Assembly (NCBI GenBank): GCA_947447155.1
Contig: CANFIN010000013.1
Span: 1 to 40,712, forward strand
Direction: 5' to 3'
Source: Bacteroidota bacterium
Lineage (GTDB): Bacteria > Bacteroidota > Bacteroidia > AKYH767-A > OLB10
Length of the DNA stretch: 40,712 nt
Position 1 is the stretch's first letter, and each line of letters opens with the position of its first letter. Positions 8,493 to 16,420 of the stretch are shown in pieces. The notes below the pieces were generated by a model. It was not told the DNA's origin and made no database searches. It worked only from the letters and a program-made list of their open reading frames with translations. A program made the position numbers and the translations under genes.

Positions 8493-9643
8493 GCAGCTTT
8501 AGACTTTCTAAGCGTAACAAAACCAGCAATACCCATTAATAATGATGCGAGCAAAATCACAAACTTAATTGAAGTTTGAAGTTCATGATTAGGGAAAGCT
8601 AGCATCAAAATAAAAATTGACATGGTAAATCCTATACCACCTAACATTCCTGCACCAGCAATTTTTCTGAAATCACAACCTTCTGGCAGTTTACCTATCC
8701 CCGATTTTACGATCATTTTTGTTGAATAATAAATCCCAACTGGCTTTCCAATTATTAAGCCCAAGAAAACACCAATTGTTGCAGTATTTATCCACTCGCT
8801 CAAAGAAGAGAACTCGAGCTTCATAGCAGTATTTGCAACAGCAAACAATGGCAAGATTAAATAATCAACAGGTATAGTAAGCGAATTCTGCAAACGCTCT
8901 AACGGCGACCCGATACCGCTGCGGTCTTTTAATGGAATAAATAATGCAGTCATAACACCTGCAATTGTTGCGTGAACGCCGGAACATAAAATAAAATACC
9001 ATGATATTAAACCAAGTAATAAATAATAGATTGTATTTTTAATTTTAAGAAAATTCATTGTTATCATCAAACAAAAAACAACTGCTGCATAAATTAAAAA
9101 ATTAAGCATTAATTGATGACTATAAAATATTGCAATGACAATTACAGCTCCTAGATCATCAATAATAGCCAATGACATTAGAAACAATTTTAATCCTGCC
9201 GGAATATTTTTACCTGCCAGACTCAGAATAGCAATTGCAAATGCAATATCAGTTGCCATAGGTATTCCCCATCCATTTGCCGTTGAACTATTGAAATTTA
9301 ATATTAGATAAATTGCTGCGGGCACAACCATCCCTCCTATTGCAGCTACGATAGGGGTTATTGATTTTTTAAATGAGGACAACTCTCCGATTACAAACTC
9401 CCTTTTAATTTCTAATCCTACATGCAAAAAGAAAATCGCCATTAAAAAATCATTAATAACAAAAAGAAGATTTTCTTGATGACCAGAAAAGGAAAATCGA
9501 TTTACATTCCAGAGATCAATATACTTTTCTGAATATGAAGAATTCGATAATATCAAAGATAAAATAGTAACTGCAAGTAACAAAACACCAGTAGAGCGAA
9601 AATAAGAACTCCACTTTATAAATGTATTTTTAATTGCAGTCAT
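8489..9643 (-). CDS. nhaA: Na+/H+ antiporter NhaA
   Basis: NhaA expels sodium in exchange for protons in the inner membrane, regulating pH and sodium. The 384 residues contain about 11-12 hydrophobic helices. Diagnostic segments are ATDIAFAIAILSLAGKNIP and LMSLAIIDDLGAVIVIAIFYS; the paired aspartates of IIDDLGA are the ion-binding residues and the aspartate of ATDIAFA is also conserved. GAGMLGGIGFTMSIFI near the C-terminus is a further family signature. The ATG lies 6 nt downstream of the manC stop, so both are probably on one transcript even though their functions are unrelated. The stop overlaps the convergent glycosyltransferase gene by 4 nt. Confidence 0.96.
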   Translation of the reverse strand: MTAIKNTFIKWSSYFRSTGVLLLAVTILSLILSNSSYSEKYIDLWNVNRFSFSGHQENLLFVINDFLMAIFFLHVGLEIKREFVIGELSSFKKSITPIVAAIGGMVVPAAIYLILNFNSSTANGWGIPMATDIAFAIAILSLAGKNIPAGLKLFLMSLAIIDDLGAVIVIAIFYSHQLMLNFLIYAAVVFCLMITMNFLKIKNTIYYLLLGLISWYFILCSGVHATIAGVMTALFIPLKDRSGIGSPLERLQNSLTIPVDYLILPLFAVANTAMKLEFSSLSEWINTATIGVFLGLIIGKPVGIYYSTKMIVKSGIGKLPEGCDFRKIAGAGMLGGIGFTMSIFILMLAFPNHELQTSIKFVILLASLLMGIAGFVTLRKSKAA

Positions 9644-9649
9644 AAGATG

Positions 9650-10735
9650 CTATACGAATTTATCGCCTCTTTTTAACTTGACATCATTAACAAACTGTCT
9701 AATTTGTTGCTCATCTGATTTTTTACAAACCAACAAAATAGAATCGGACTCCACAACAATATAATCATCGAGACCTTGCAATACAACTAATTTATCTTTT
9801 GGCACATTTACAATACAATTCTTAGTATCATAAGCCATGACATGCTTACCTACAATAGCATTATCATTTTCGTCATGCTTAATATGTTCGTATAAAGAGC
9901 CATAAGTACCGAGATCGCTCCATCCAAACTCGGCTCCCATTACATGTACATTTTTTGCTTTTTCCATCACGCCAAAATCGATAGAAATATTTGTTGCCTG
10001 ATGAAAGGCCTGATGAATAAACACTGCTTCATTTGCCGTATCGTAAGTGTTTTCTTCTGCTTCAAAAATTGAAAACATTTCAGGAAGATATGATTCAAAT
10101 GCTTTTAATATTGCATTTACATTCCAAAGAAAGATACCTGCGTTCCAAAGAAACTCTCCTGATTGCAAAAAGAATTTTGCCATTTCAAGATTAGGTTTTT
10201 CGGTGAAAGTTTTCACTTTAGAAATTTTATTTTCTGCTATTGATTTATCATCGATAAACTGAATATATCCATAGCCTGTATCTGGCCTGCTTGGTTGAAT
10301 ACCCAAAGTTAAAAGGACATCGTTTTCACATGTAAAATCTAAACCTTGTTTAATTGCACGAACAAAGGCCTCCTCTTTTAGAATCACATGATCGCTAGGT
10401 GCTACAACAATATTTGCGTTAGGATTACGCAATGCAATTTTTTTAGCAGCATACAAAATGCATGGCGCTGTATTCTTACGGAATGGCTCTGCTAAAATTT
10501 GATTTTCATTAATTTCTGGTAGTTGTTCTTTTACAAGATTTATATAATCAATATTTGTAACGATTATAATATTCTCTTTAGGACAAACATTTAAAAACCG
10601 TTTGAATGTTTGTTGCAATAATGACTTGCCCGTACCTAGAATATCCAAAAACTGCTTCGGGTGGGCATTACGACTCATAGGCCAAAATCTGCTACCTACG
10701 CCGCCTGCCATAATCACGCAATAATTATTTTCCAT
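9650..10735 (-). CDS. manC: Mannose-1-phosphate guanylyltransferase
   Basis: It makes GDP-mannose from mannose-1-phosphate and GTP. The nucleotidyltransferase signature is MAGGVGSRFWPMSRNAHPKQF (residues about 9-29), followed by a GKSLLQQTF helix, EPFRKNTAPCI, APSDHVI, a central FTEKPN and WNAGIFLWN, and GWSDLGTY. The 361-aa length corresponds to the single-function form without a fused phosphomannose isomerase domain. GDP-mannose would feed glycan assembly, including the polyprenyl-phosphate mannosyltransferase encoded at 7755-8492. It is 53 nt downstream of the aminotransferase gene and 6 nt upstream of nhaA on the same strand, with no -7 box seen in the 53-nt gap. Confidence 0.95.
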   Translation of the reverse strand: MENNYCVIMAGGVGSRFWPMSRNAHPKQFLDILGTGKSLLQQTFKRFLNVCPKENIIIVTNIDYINLVKEQLPEINENQILAEPFRKNTAPCILYAAKKIALRNPNANIVVAPSDHVILKEEAFVRAIKQGLDFTCENDVLLTLGIQPSRPDTGYGYIQFIDDKSIAENKISKVKTFTEKPNLEMAKFFLQSGEFLWNAGIFLWNVNAILKAFESYLPEMFSIFEAEENTYDTANEAVFIHQAFHQATNISIDFGVMEKAKNVHVMGAEFGWSDLGTYGSLYEHIKHDENDNAIVGKHVMAYDTKNCIVNVPKDKLVVLQGLDDYIVVESDSILLVCKKSDEQQIRQFVNDVKLKRGDKFV

Positions 10736-10788
10736 ACTAAAAATTTAATTCGCGTATTACGCTAATTATTAAGTTAAGTTGTTATTAA

Positions 10789-12069
10789 CTACTTTAATGA
10801 TGATAATGCTTTATGCAAAGCTTCCATCATCACTGGAATATTTTCTTTTTTACAGGTTCCAACTGATAATCTATACCATGTTGACTCCTTTGCTGCACCA
10901 AACGCTGAGAATGGAACTACCGCCATCTTTGCTTCATTCAAAATAAAGTCTGTGATATCATCTGTTGTTGCCAAGACTTTGCCTTGTTGCGTTGATTTAC
11001 CTTTAATTTCAAATTGTATCGTAAGATAGATTGCAGCCATGGGCTCTATACAATTTACCCCTAAACTCTTCATGGATTGAAATCCTTTATAAAACGATTC
11101 TAATCGTTCATACACCTCTTTTTTAAAAAACTCGATATACTTATCAAATTCCTGATGGTTAGCCATAAAACGAGCGGATGCTACTTGCTCTGCTTTAGGC
11201 GACCATGCACCAATATGAGAAAGGATCGATTTCATTTTATCAATGATAGCTGCTGGTCCAAACGCCCAACCAACACGAATCCCTGTAGCTGCAATTGACT
11301 TAGACAATCCATCAACAAAAATAGTATACGGTCTTAATTCAGGGAATAGCGTAACTGGATCATAATGCTTATTTGAACCAAATGTTAATGCAGAATAAAT
11401 TTGATCATACATTACATACAATGGTTTTTCATTATCGCCCCTTGATTTATTTTCTTCGATTACCAATTTGCAGATTTCACTTAACTGCTCCTTAGACATT
11501 ACAGTTCCTGTTGGATTTTGTGGAGAGCAAAGCGCCAATAAGCAAGCGCCTTTAATATGCGGGCGAAGATCATCTGCCGTTGGCATAAAATTATTTTCCG
11601 GAAAAACTTCAACAGCTATACCATTTGCTTGCATTAAATGACAATAGTGATTATTATTCCAGCTAGGCACTGGATAAACCACTTTGTCACAAGGATCAAC
11701 AATAGTTGAATAAATACCATAGATTACCGGACGAGCACCTCCCGCAATTAATACTTCTTCAGGAGAATAATTTAAATTTTGAAAACGATTGATAAATGAG
11801 GAGACTTCTTTCCGTAAATCAAGCATCCCATTTGCAACAGGATAATTAGTGTGACCTTCGGTATAAGCCTTGATTATTTCATCTCGTAATAGTGCAGGTA
11901 TTGGAAAAATTGCCGGATCAAAATCTCCAATTGTAAGATTAGCAATTGGCTCTCCTTTTTTAATTAGCTCATTTACTTCATTTGCAAGCTTTATAATTTC
12001 AGAGCCAATTAAATGCTCTGCCATATTTGAAACCTTCATTTTTTGCTGTTGTAATATTTCTACTGACAT
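10789..12069 (-). CDS. PLP-dependent class I/II aminotransferase
   Basis: A fold-type I aminotransferase of the aspartate aminotransferase superfamily, 426 aa. Recognisable elements are LTIGDFDPAIFPIP with YPVANGMLDLRKEV at the N-terminus, SPQNPTGTVM (cofactor-ring asparagine), YVMYDQIYSAL (Asp and Tyr contacting PLP), DGLSKSIAATGIRVGW (Schiff-base lysine), and YRLSVGTC near the C-terminus (carboxylate-binding arginine). All catalytic positions are present. The amino donor cannot be decided from sequence. Kynurenine-pathway genes lie 1.5 kb away but on a separate transcript, so a kynurenine aminotransferase role is only speculative. The ATG is preceded by a TAGGTTTG -7 box on the same strand. 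Confidence 0.92.
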   Translation of the reverse strand: MSVEILQQQKMKVSNMAEHLIGSEIIKLANEVNELIKKGEPIANLTIGDFDPAIFPIPALLRDEIIKAYTEGHTNYPVANGMLDLRKEVSSFINRFQNLNYSPEEVLIAGGARPVIYGIYSTIVDPCDKVVYPVPSWNNNHYCHLMQANGIAVEVFPENNFMPTADDLRPHIKGACLLALCSPQNPTGTVMSKEQLSEICKLVIEENKSRGDNEKPLYVMYDQIYSALTFGSNKHYDPVTLFPELRPYTIFVDGLSKSIAATGIRVGWAFGPAAIIDKMKSILSHIGAWSPKAEQVASARFMANHQEFDKYIEFFKKEVYERLESFYKGFQSMKSLGVNCIEPMAAIYLTIQFEIKGKSTQQGKVLATTDDITDFILNEAKMAVVPFSAFGAAKESTWYRLSVGTCKKENIPVMMEALHKALSSLK

Positions 12070-12088
12070 AGACTATATTGATAGTATG

Positions 12089-12096
12089 CAAACCTA
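12089..12096 (-). promoter_or_regulatory. -7 box TAGGTTTG of the aminotransferase-manC-nhaA unit
   Basis: On the minus strand TAGGTTTG matches TAnnTTTG exactly and ends 19 nt before the aminotransferase ATG. A TTG at the ideal -33 distance is not present (TGTTC at about that position). It probably drives all three minus-strand genes. Confidence 0.5.
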
Positions 12097-12264
12097 CATA
12101 TAATTTAAAATTAACTGAACAGAAAACATAAAATATTGTATTTCCGTTTACATCACAATAAAAGTAGTGACTTTTAATATTAAATTGCCTTTATCAATCA
12201 ATTTGTTAATTAAAATCAACGTTTAAAAACTATAAATTTTACATTATTCAATATCTTAGCACCT

Positions 12265-13380
12265 ATGTTTTCAAGAAAGATATTTTTAATTATCAGTTAT
12301 TTATTTTTTAGTAGTACAATATTCGCAGCTAAAGTCAGAATAGAGGGATTACAAACTGTTTCATTAAGTGTTACCGAATTAAACAATCAATATGAACGAG
12401 GTGTTAAATTTTGGGAAACTGGAGATGGCAGGAGTGCTTTTTTAGCGTTAGATAGCTTAAGGAAAATTGAATTGACAGGCGAGAATGCTATGATTAAAAG
12501 TAAAGGCATGATTTATCTTGCAAAGTGTTTTTACTCTCAAAAAAACTTCAGTTACGCTATTAATTATTCTACGCTCGCACTTGATTTTGGGAAAGATAGT
12601 TTACTTGTTGACCAACGCGCTAGTCTTTATGAAATGCTAATAACAAGTTTTCATGAGACGCACAACAATGTTCAAGAACTATTTTATTTCCAATTAAAAA
12701 AATCTTTAAACGATAGCATTGAATATTTAAAAATGCAACTTCAAGTTGATTCTTTGAAAAAAGAACTAGAAGTACAAAGAAAAATAATACCTACTGAAAA
12801 TACTGACTCCTCTGAAGATACTGCATCATTGTTTTACAAGGCATTTTGCAGCTTAACACCGCAAACCATAATCTATACTTTAATTGGATTTTTCACTTTT
12901 GTAATAGCTCTGTTTTTAGCTTTTAAAAAAAACAAAAACAAGCCAAAGAATAAAACATTATCGACTACTGAAACTCCAAAAATTGATACTAACGAAAATA
13001 AAAATGCGAACGCGCTTATTGAAAAAATCGCCAAAGTTGAACTAGTTTTTATTCGTGCAGATGTATTAGGGGAATATGGCAATAAGAAAACGGTTGTAAA
13101 AATTATTAATGATTACAATACACAGTTGCCATTAATAATAAAAAATTTAGACGAGGCTATAACATCAAATGATAATGAACCAATCATTACTGCATTATCT
13201 TATTTAAAGCCTTACTTAACTGCATTCGGAATGTCGGCCACCTTGGCCATGCTAAACGAAGTAGAGACTGAAGCAGCAACAGAAAAAACCACTAGACTAT
13301 TATCCAGAGTTTTTCAGATCCGAAATCATATTCGACGTGCGCACGATGAAACGATTGCGTTGATTGAGGTATTAGGCTAG
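12265..13380 (+). CDS. Unrecognised membrane protein: TPR-like periplasmic part, one TM helix, degenerate Hpt-like cytoplasmic domain
   Basis: I do not recognise a named family. Residues 1-21 are a signal peptide/first helix (IIFLIISYLFFSS-type core, ending IFAA). Residues about 38-130 are helical and look like degenerate TPRs. Residues 150-175 are a predicted coiled coil, 202-220 a strong transmembrane helix, then a Lys/Asn-rich linker. The C-terminal domain (about 262-365) has the helix pattern of a histidine phosphotransfer (Hpt) domain; the segment ALSYLKPYLTAFG sits where Hpt proteins have A-H-x-L-K-G, so the phospho-accepting histidine appears missing. The layout (TPR, coiled coil, TM, cytoplasmic signalling module) resembles TPR-type sensor kinases with the kinase replaced. 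A -7-like TATCTTAG at 12252-12259 ends 5 nt before the ATG. A palindromic repeat cluster follows the stop codon directly. Confidence 0.75.
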   Translation: MFSRKIFLIISYLFFSSTIFAAKVRIEGLQTVSLSVTELNNQYERGVKFWETGDGRSAFLALDSLRKIELTGENAMIKSKGMIYLAKCFYSQKNFSYAINYSTLALDFGKDSLLVDQRASLYEMLITSFHETHNNVQELFYFQLKKSLNDSIEYLKMQLQVDSLKKELEVQRKIIPTENTDSSEDTASLFYKAFCSLTPQTIIYTLIGFFTFVIALFLAFKKNKNKPKNKTLSTTETPKIDTNENKNANALIEKIAKVELVFIRADVLGEYGNKKTVVKIINDYNTQLPLIIKNLDEAITSNDNEPIITALSYLKPYLTAFGMSATLAMLNEVETEAATEKTTRLLSRVFQIRNHIRRAHDETIALIEVLG

Positions 13381-13568
13381 TTTACTTCGATCCCGAAGCC
13401 TCGGGACGCTCAGCAAACTACTTTATCGGCTGCGCTCAGCAAACTAATTATCTGAAGTGATTATTAAAAGAAATTTGACTAGGTTGCTTCGGCTACGCTC
13501 AGCAACCTAATTTATCCAATTAAATTAAAACGAACTTGACTAGGTTACTGAGCGTAGCTGAAGTAACC
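13380..13568. repeat. Cluster of REP-like imperfect palindromes (about 3.5 copies)
   Basis: Copies of a roughly 26-nt palindromic element share the core TTCGGCTACGCTCAGC. Copy A is 13380-13418, GTTTACTTCG...CGCTCAGCAAAC, with an extra TCCCGA/TCGGGA hairpin inside. Copy B is 13426-13446, right half only (ATCGGCTGCGCTCAGCAAAC). Copy C is 13482-13507, GGTTGC-TTCGGCTACGCTCA-GCAACC. Copy D is 13543-13568, the same element inverted, GGTTAC-TGAGCGTAGCTGAA-GTAACC. The cluster fills the gap between two convergent genes. Such elements are dispersed in many Bacteroidota genomes; a terminator or mRNA-end stabiliser role is plausible. Confidence 0.8.
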
Positions 13569-13575
13569 GTGATGA

Positions 13576-14916
13576 CTAATTTAAGGCAGACAAAATTTTA
13601 TTTTCAACCGCTTCGCTATTCCAGATTTGCTCGATATTATCCATTGCCATTACTGACTGCATAATTGATTCTTGCTTGGTTCCAATTCTTAATGCTTCAC
13701 TATAGCGTATTTGTGGGCTATAAGTAACCATCGTGTAAAGAGGGATCCATTTATCAGGATGTTTTTCATTAAACCATGCTTCAATTTTTTTCTGCAATAG
13801 GAAAGCAGGATTACCTACTCTATCGCGCATCTCAATAAAGTTGGCTAATGCTAATTCAGCAATTGCATCTGCATCTGGCTTTCTTAAATTTTGAAACTCC
13901 TCAAAAATAGCATCCCAATTTTCTCCGTGCATTTCCATTAATTCATTCAGCACAACACAATCTTCAAATCCGCAATTCATCCCTTGTCCGTAGAAAGGCA
14001 CAATTGCATGCGCAGCATCTCCCAACATAAGAACTTTATCCTGATAACGCCAAGGGAAACAACGAACAGTTACTAATGATGAAGATGGATTATTAAAGAA
14101 ATCTTGTTTAAGTGTGGGAACCAGGGGAATCAAATCAGCAAAATTATCTTCGAAGAACTTCATCATTTTTTCTTCGGTGTCAATTGCTTTAAATGACTCC
14201 TGACCATTCATAGGATAGAACAAGGTACACGTAAAGCTCTTATCCATATTAGGCAATGCAATTATCATAAACGAATTGCGTGGCCAGATATGCAACGCAC
14301 TTGGATCCATAGCAAACTCTCCATCAGCAGTTGGAGGAATAGTTAATTCCTTATAGCCATGCTCCAGATATGTTTGTGAATAATTAAACATATCCGTTGT
14401 TAACTGAAACTGTAAACGGCCTGATGAATATGCACCATCGGTAGAAAATATACGATTTGGATGCACTTCTACAATTTCGTTTGTTTCTGTGTTTTCAAAC
14501 TTTGCAGAACATGATTTTAAATTGACGTCCAAACAACGATGATTAAAAATAATTTTTACTCCATGCTCTTCGGCTAAATCCATCAAAACACAATTTAATC
14601 CACCACGCGAAACGGAATTGATTACCTGTCCATCTTTACCATATGCTTGATAAGTCAGTTCTCCTTTAACACTATGCATCATACGACCCGCCATTGGAAT
14701 TGCAACTTTTTTTATTTCATCAACAATTCCTACACCCGCTAATCCTCTCCAACCTCTATCGCTTAGTGCAAGATTAATCGAACGACCGGCACTGATTCTG
14801 TTTTTTCTTAGATCGGGACGACGTTCATAAACAGTAACATTATATCCACGTTTTGCTAAATAGATACTTAACAATGAACCAACAAGACCTGAACCGATAA
14901 CAGTAAAATTTTTCAT
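13576..14916 (-). CDS. kmo: Kynurenine 3-monooxygenase
   Basis: An FAD-dependent aromatic hydroxylase that converts L-kynurenine to 3-hydroxykynurenine with NADPH and oxygen. The Rossmann dinucleotide motif VIGSGLVGS is at residues 6-14, followed by VYERRPDLR (the acidic FAD-ribose residue) and RSINLALSDRGWRGL, a stretch characteristic of Kmo. The second FAD motif is MLGDAAHAIVPFYGQGMNCGFEDC. The track ORF begins at a TTG (14952); the ATG at 14914-14916 gives a natural N-terminus directly before the Rossmann strand (446 aa). Its partner kynureninase is 3.2 kb away on the same strand, with two unrelated plus-strand genes between. The pair can lead to 3-hydroxyanthranilate, either for NAD synthesis or tryptophan breakdown; haaO and nadC are not in the window. 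Confidence 0.95.
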   Translation of the reverse strand: MKNFTVIGSGLVGSLLSIYLAKRGYNVTVYERRPDLRKNRISAGRSINLALSDRGWRGLAGVGIVDEIKKVAIPMAGRMMHSVKGELTYQAYGKDGQVINSVSRGGLNCVLMDLAEEHGVKIIFNHRCLDVNLKSCSAKFENTETNEIVEVHPNRIFSTDGAYSSGRLQFQLTTDMFNYSQTYLEHGYKELTIPPTADGEFAMDPSALHIWPRNSFMIIALPNMDKSFTCTLFYPMNGQESFKAIDTEEKMMKFFEDNFADLIPLVPTLKQDFFNNPSSSLVTVRCFPWRYQDKVLMLGDAAHAIVPFYGQGMNCGFEDCVVLNELMEMHGENWDAIFEEFQNLRKPDADAIAELALANFIEMRDRVGNPAFLLQKKIEAWFNEKHPDKWIPLYTMVTYSPQIRYSEALRIGTKQESIMQSVMAMDNIEQIWNSEAVENKILSALN

Positions 14917-14972
14917 GATAGAAATATGATTTTCAAGCGCCAAATTAAACAAAACAGCTGTATTTATTTATT

Positions 14973-14980
14973 TAAATTTG
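14973..14980 (+). promoter_or_regulatory. -7 box TAAATTTG of the T9SS cargo gene at 15002
   Basis: It matches TAnnTTTG exactly. A transcript would start near 14986, so the in-frame ATG at 14987 would be essentially leaderless, whereas the ATG at 15002 would have a leader of about 15 nt. This, and the signal peptide, favour 15002. No -33 TTG is visible. Confidence 0.45.
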
Positions 14981-15001
14981 CAGTATATGAATAAGATCAA
15001 A

Positions 15002-16219
15002 ATGAGAAAAATATTATTACTTGTAATTACTCTTTTTACACTTGTTAAATCTGTCGATGCACAAATAAAAATTCTATTTGATGCGAGCAAGGCAGAAGCT
15101 GCCGGAAATGCAGATTGGGTAATAGATGCAGACTTAAATAATATTGGTTTTTTTAATGGGCCAGCACAAATTGGTGGCACAGAATCAAATGCTCAAAGAT
15201 TTCCAACGCCTTTGCAATCCACCATTACTAGCACATCGACTGAAAATACCTGGATGGGTGGAATTTCTGCATGGGGAATTGATTGTGTGAAGAAAGGATA
15301 TACGGTGGAGAGCTTACCTTATAATGGTCAAATTACATACGGTCAAAGTAGCAATGCACAAGACTTATCAAATTATAAAGTGTATATAGTTTGTGAGCCC
15401 AATATTTTATTTACCACTGCTCAAAAAACTGCAATGATGCAGTTCGTACAAAACGGTGGTGGTTTATTTATGATATGTGATCATGCTAATAGTGATCGTA
15501 ACGGAGATAATTATGATTCGCAAATGATATGGAACGATTTTATTTTAAACAATCCCGTACAAAATAATGCGTTCGGATTTAAATTCGATTCGGTTGATGT
15601 ATCACAGATAAGCACCAATATAGCTGCATTAGCAACAGATACATTATTACATGGACCATTTGGCAATGTAACATCGCTTGAATTTAATGGAGGAACTACA
15701 ATGACACTTACACCAGCTGCTAATGCAAATGTTAAAGGTATTATTTATAAAAATGGAAGCAACAACAATGGCAATACTAACGTGATGATGTTATGTTCGA
15801 GATATGGCTTAGGCAAAATAGCTGCTTTGGGTGATAGCTCTCCAGCTGATGATGGTACCGGTGACCCTAACGATGTGCTGTATGATGGTTATATTACAGG
15901 GGCGAATGGGAATCATAAAAAACTAATTATGAACACTACATTCTGGCTAGTAAACAATTTGGTGACTAGCATTGAAAACAACCAACCTAGTAGCTTTAAT
16001 ATTTTCCCGAATCCATTTTCTGATGAACTAACTATTTCGCTAGCTGAAAATAAAAATTCAGCATTTGAAATAATAAATTTATCCGGTCAAGTTGTTTATG
16101 GATTTACTGTAGGAGAAAAATTTTCAGCAACAATTGATTTAAGTTTTTTAACGCCCGGAATGTATATCCTTCAGAATAAAGAAAGCAAAGGTGATTGTCA
16201 GAAAATAATAAAGTTCTGA
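15002..16219 (+). CDS. Secreted T9SS cargo protein with amidotransferase-like (ThuA/DUF4350-like) core, function unknown
   Basis: Starting from the ATG at 15002 the protein begins MRKILLLVITLFTLVKSVDAQ, a clear signal peptide; the track start (14978) is a TTG. The core contains ILFDASKAEAAGNADWVIDAD, an SNYKVYIVCEPN strand and NGGGLFMICDHANSDRNGDN, which resembles the flavodoxin-like/class I amidotransferase fold of ThuA-type and DUF4350-type proteins, although no catalytic Cys-His pair is seen. Near the C-terminus NIFPNPFSDELTIS starts a T9SS type A sorting domain ending SKGDCQKIIKF. The mature protein is therefore expected outside the cell or on its surface. Similar proteins occur widely in Bacteroidota without known function. 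The last 27 coding bases are nearly duplicated after the next gene's stop. Confidence 0.85.
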   Translation: MRKILLLVITLFTLVKSVDAQIKILFDASKAEAAGNADWVIDADLNNIGFFNGPAQIGGTESNAQRFPTPLQSTITSTSTENTWMGGISAWGIDCVKKGYTVESLPYNGQITYGQSSNAQDLSNYKVYIVCEPNILFTTAQKTAMMQFVQNGGGLFMICDHANSDRNGDNYDSQMIWNDFILNNPVQNNAFGFKFDSVDVSQISTNIAALATDTLLHGPFGNVTSLEFNGGTTMTLTPAANANVKGIIYKNGSNNNGNTNVMMLCSRYGLGKIAALGDSSPADDGTGDPNDVLYDGYITGANGNHKKLIMNTTFWLVNNLVTSIENNQPSSFNIFPNPFSDELTISLAENKNSAFEIINLSGQVVYGFTVGEKFSATIDLSFLTPGMYILQNKESKGDCQKIIKF

Positions 16220-16410
16220 TTAACTCTATTCTAATAATAGAATAAGGTGTCAGTTAAAATCATTTCTACAATTTTATCTAGGCGCAATTCCTTTTCATGC
16301 TTTTGAAAGCAATGAATCTGCTAACATTTCCATTGAATTTAGTGCTTGGCAATTATGATAATCCTCATTAATTGATTTGTCATAATTTATTTGACTACAT
16401 TTAACAATTG

Positions 16411-16418
16411 TAAATTTG
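16411..16418 (+). promoter_or_regulatory. -7 box TAAATTTG abutting the LRR gene start
   Basis: An exact TAnnTTTG ends 2 nt before the ATG at 16421, with TTTG at 16390-16393 as a possible -33 element (17-nt spacing, slightly short). If functional, the transcript would be leaderless or start just inside the gene. Confidence 0.45.
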
Positions 16419-16420
16419 TT

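Noticed and set aside
10736-10788. Short palindrome GCGTATTACGC before manC as an operator
   Set aside because: It is only five paired bases around one centre and stands alone; no second copy was found in the window.
13380-13568. Possible CRISPR-like array
   Set aside because: The repeats are palindromic, in mixed orientation, with irregular spacing and no equal-length spacers; they fit dispersed REP-like elements instead.
16227-16244. Inverted repeat TATTCTA-ATAA-TAGAATA after the first T9SS cargo gene
   Set aside because: The stem is short and all A/T but one pair, and there is no T-run; too weak to call a terminator.
16224-16358. Open frame of about 45 codons between the two T9SS cargo genes
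   Set aside because: It has no ATG/GTG start in a sensible place, no similarity I recognise, and its length is expected by chance.
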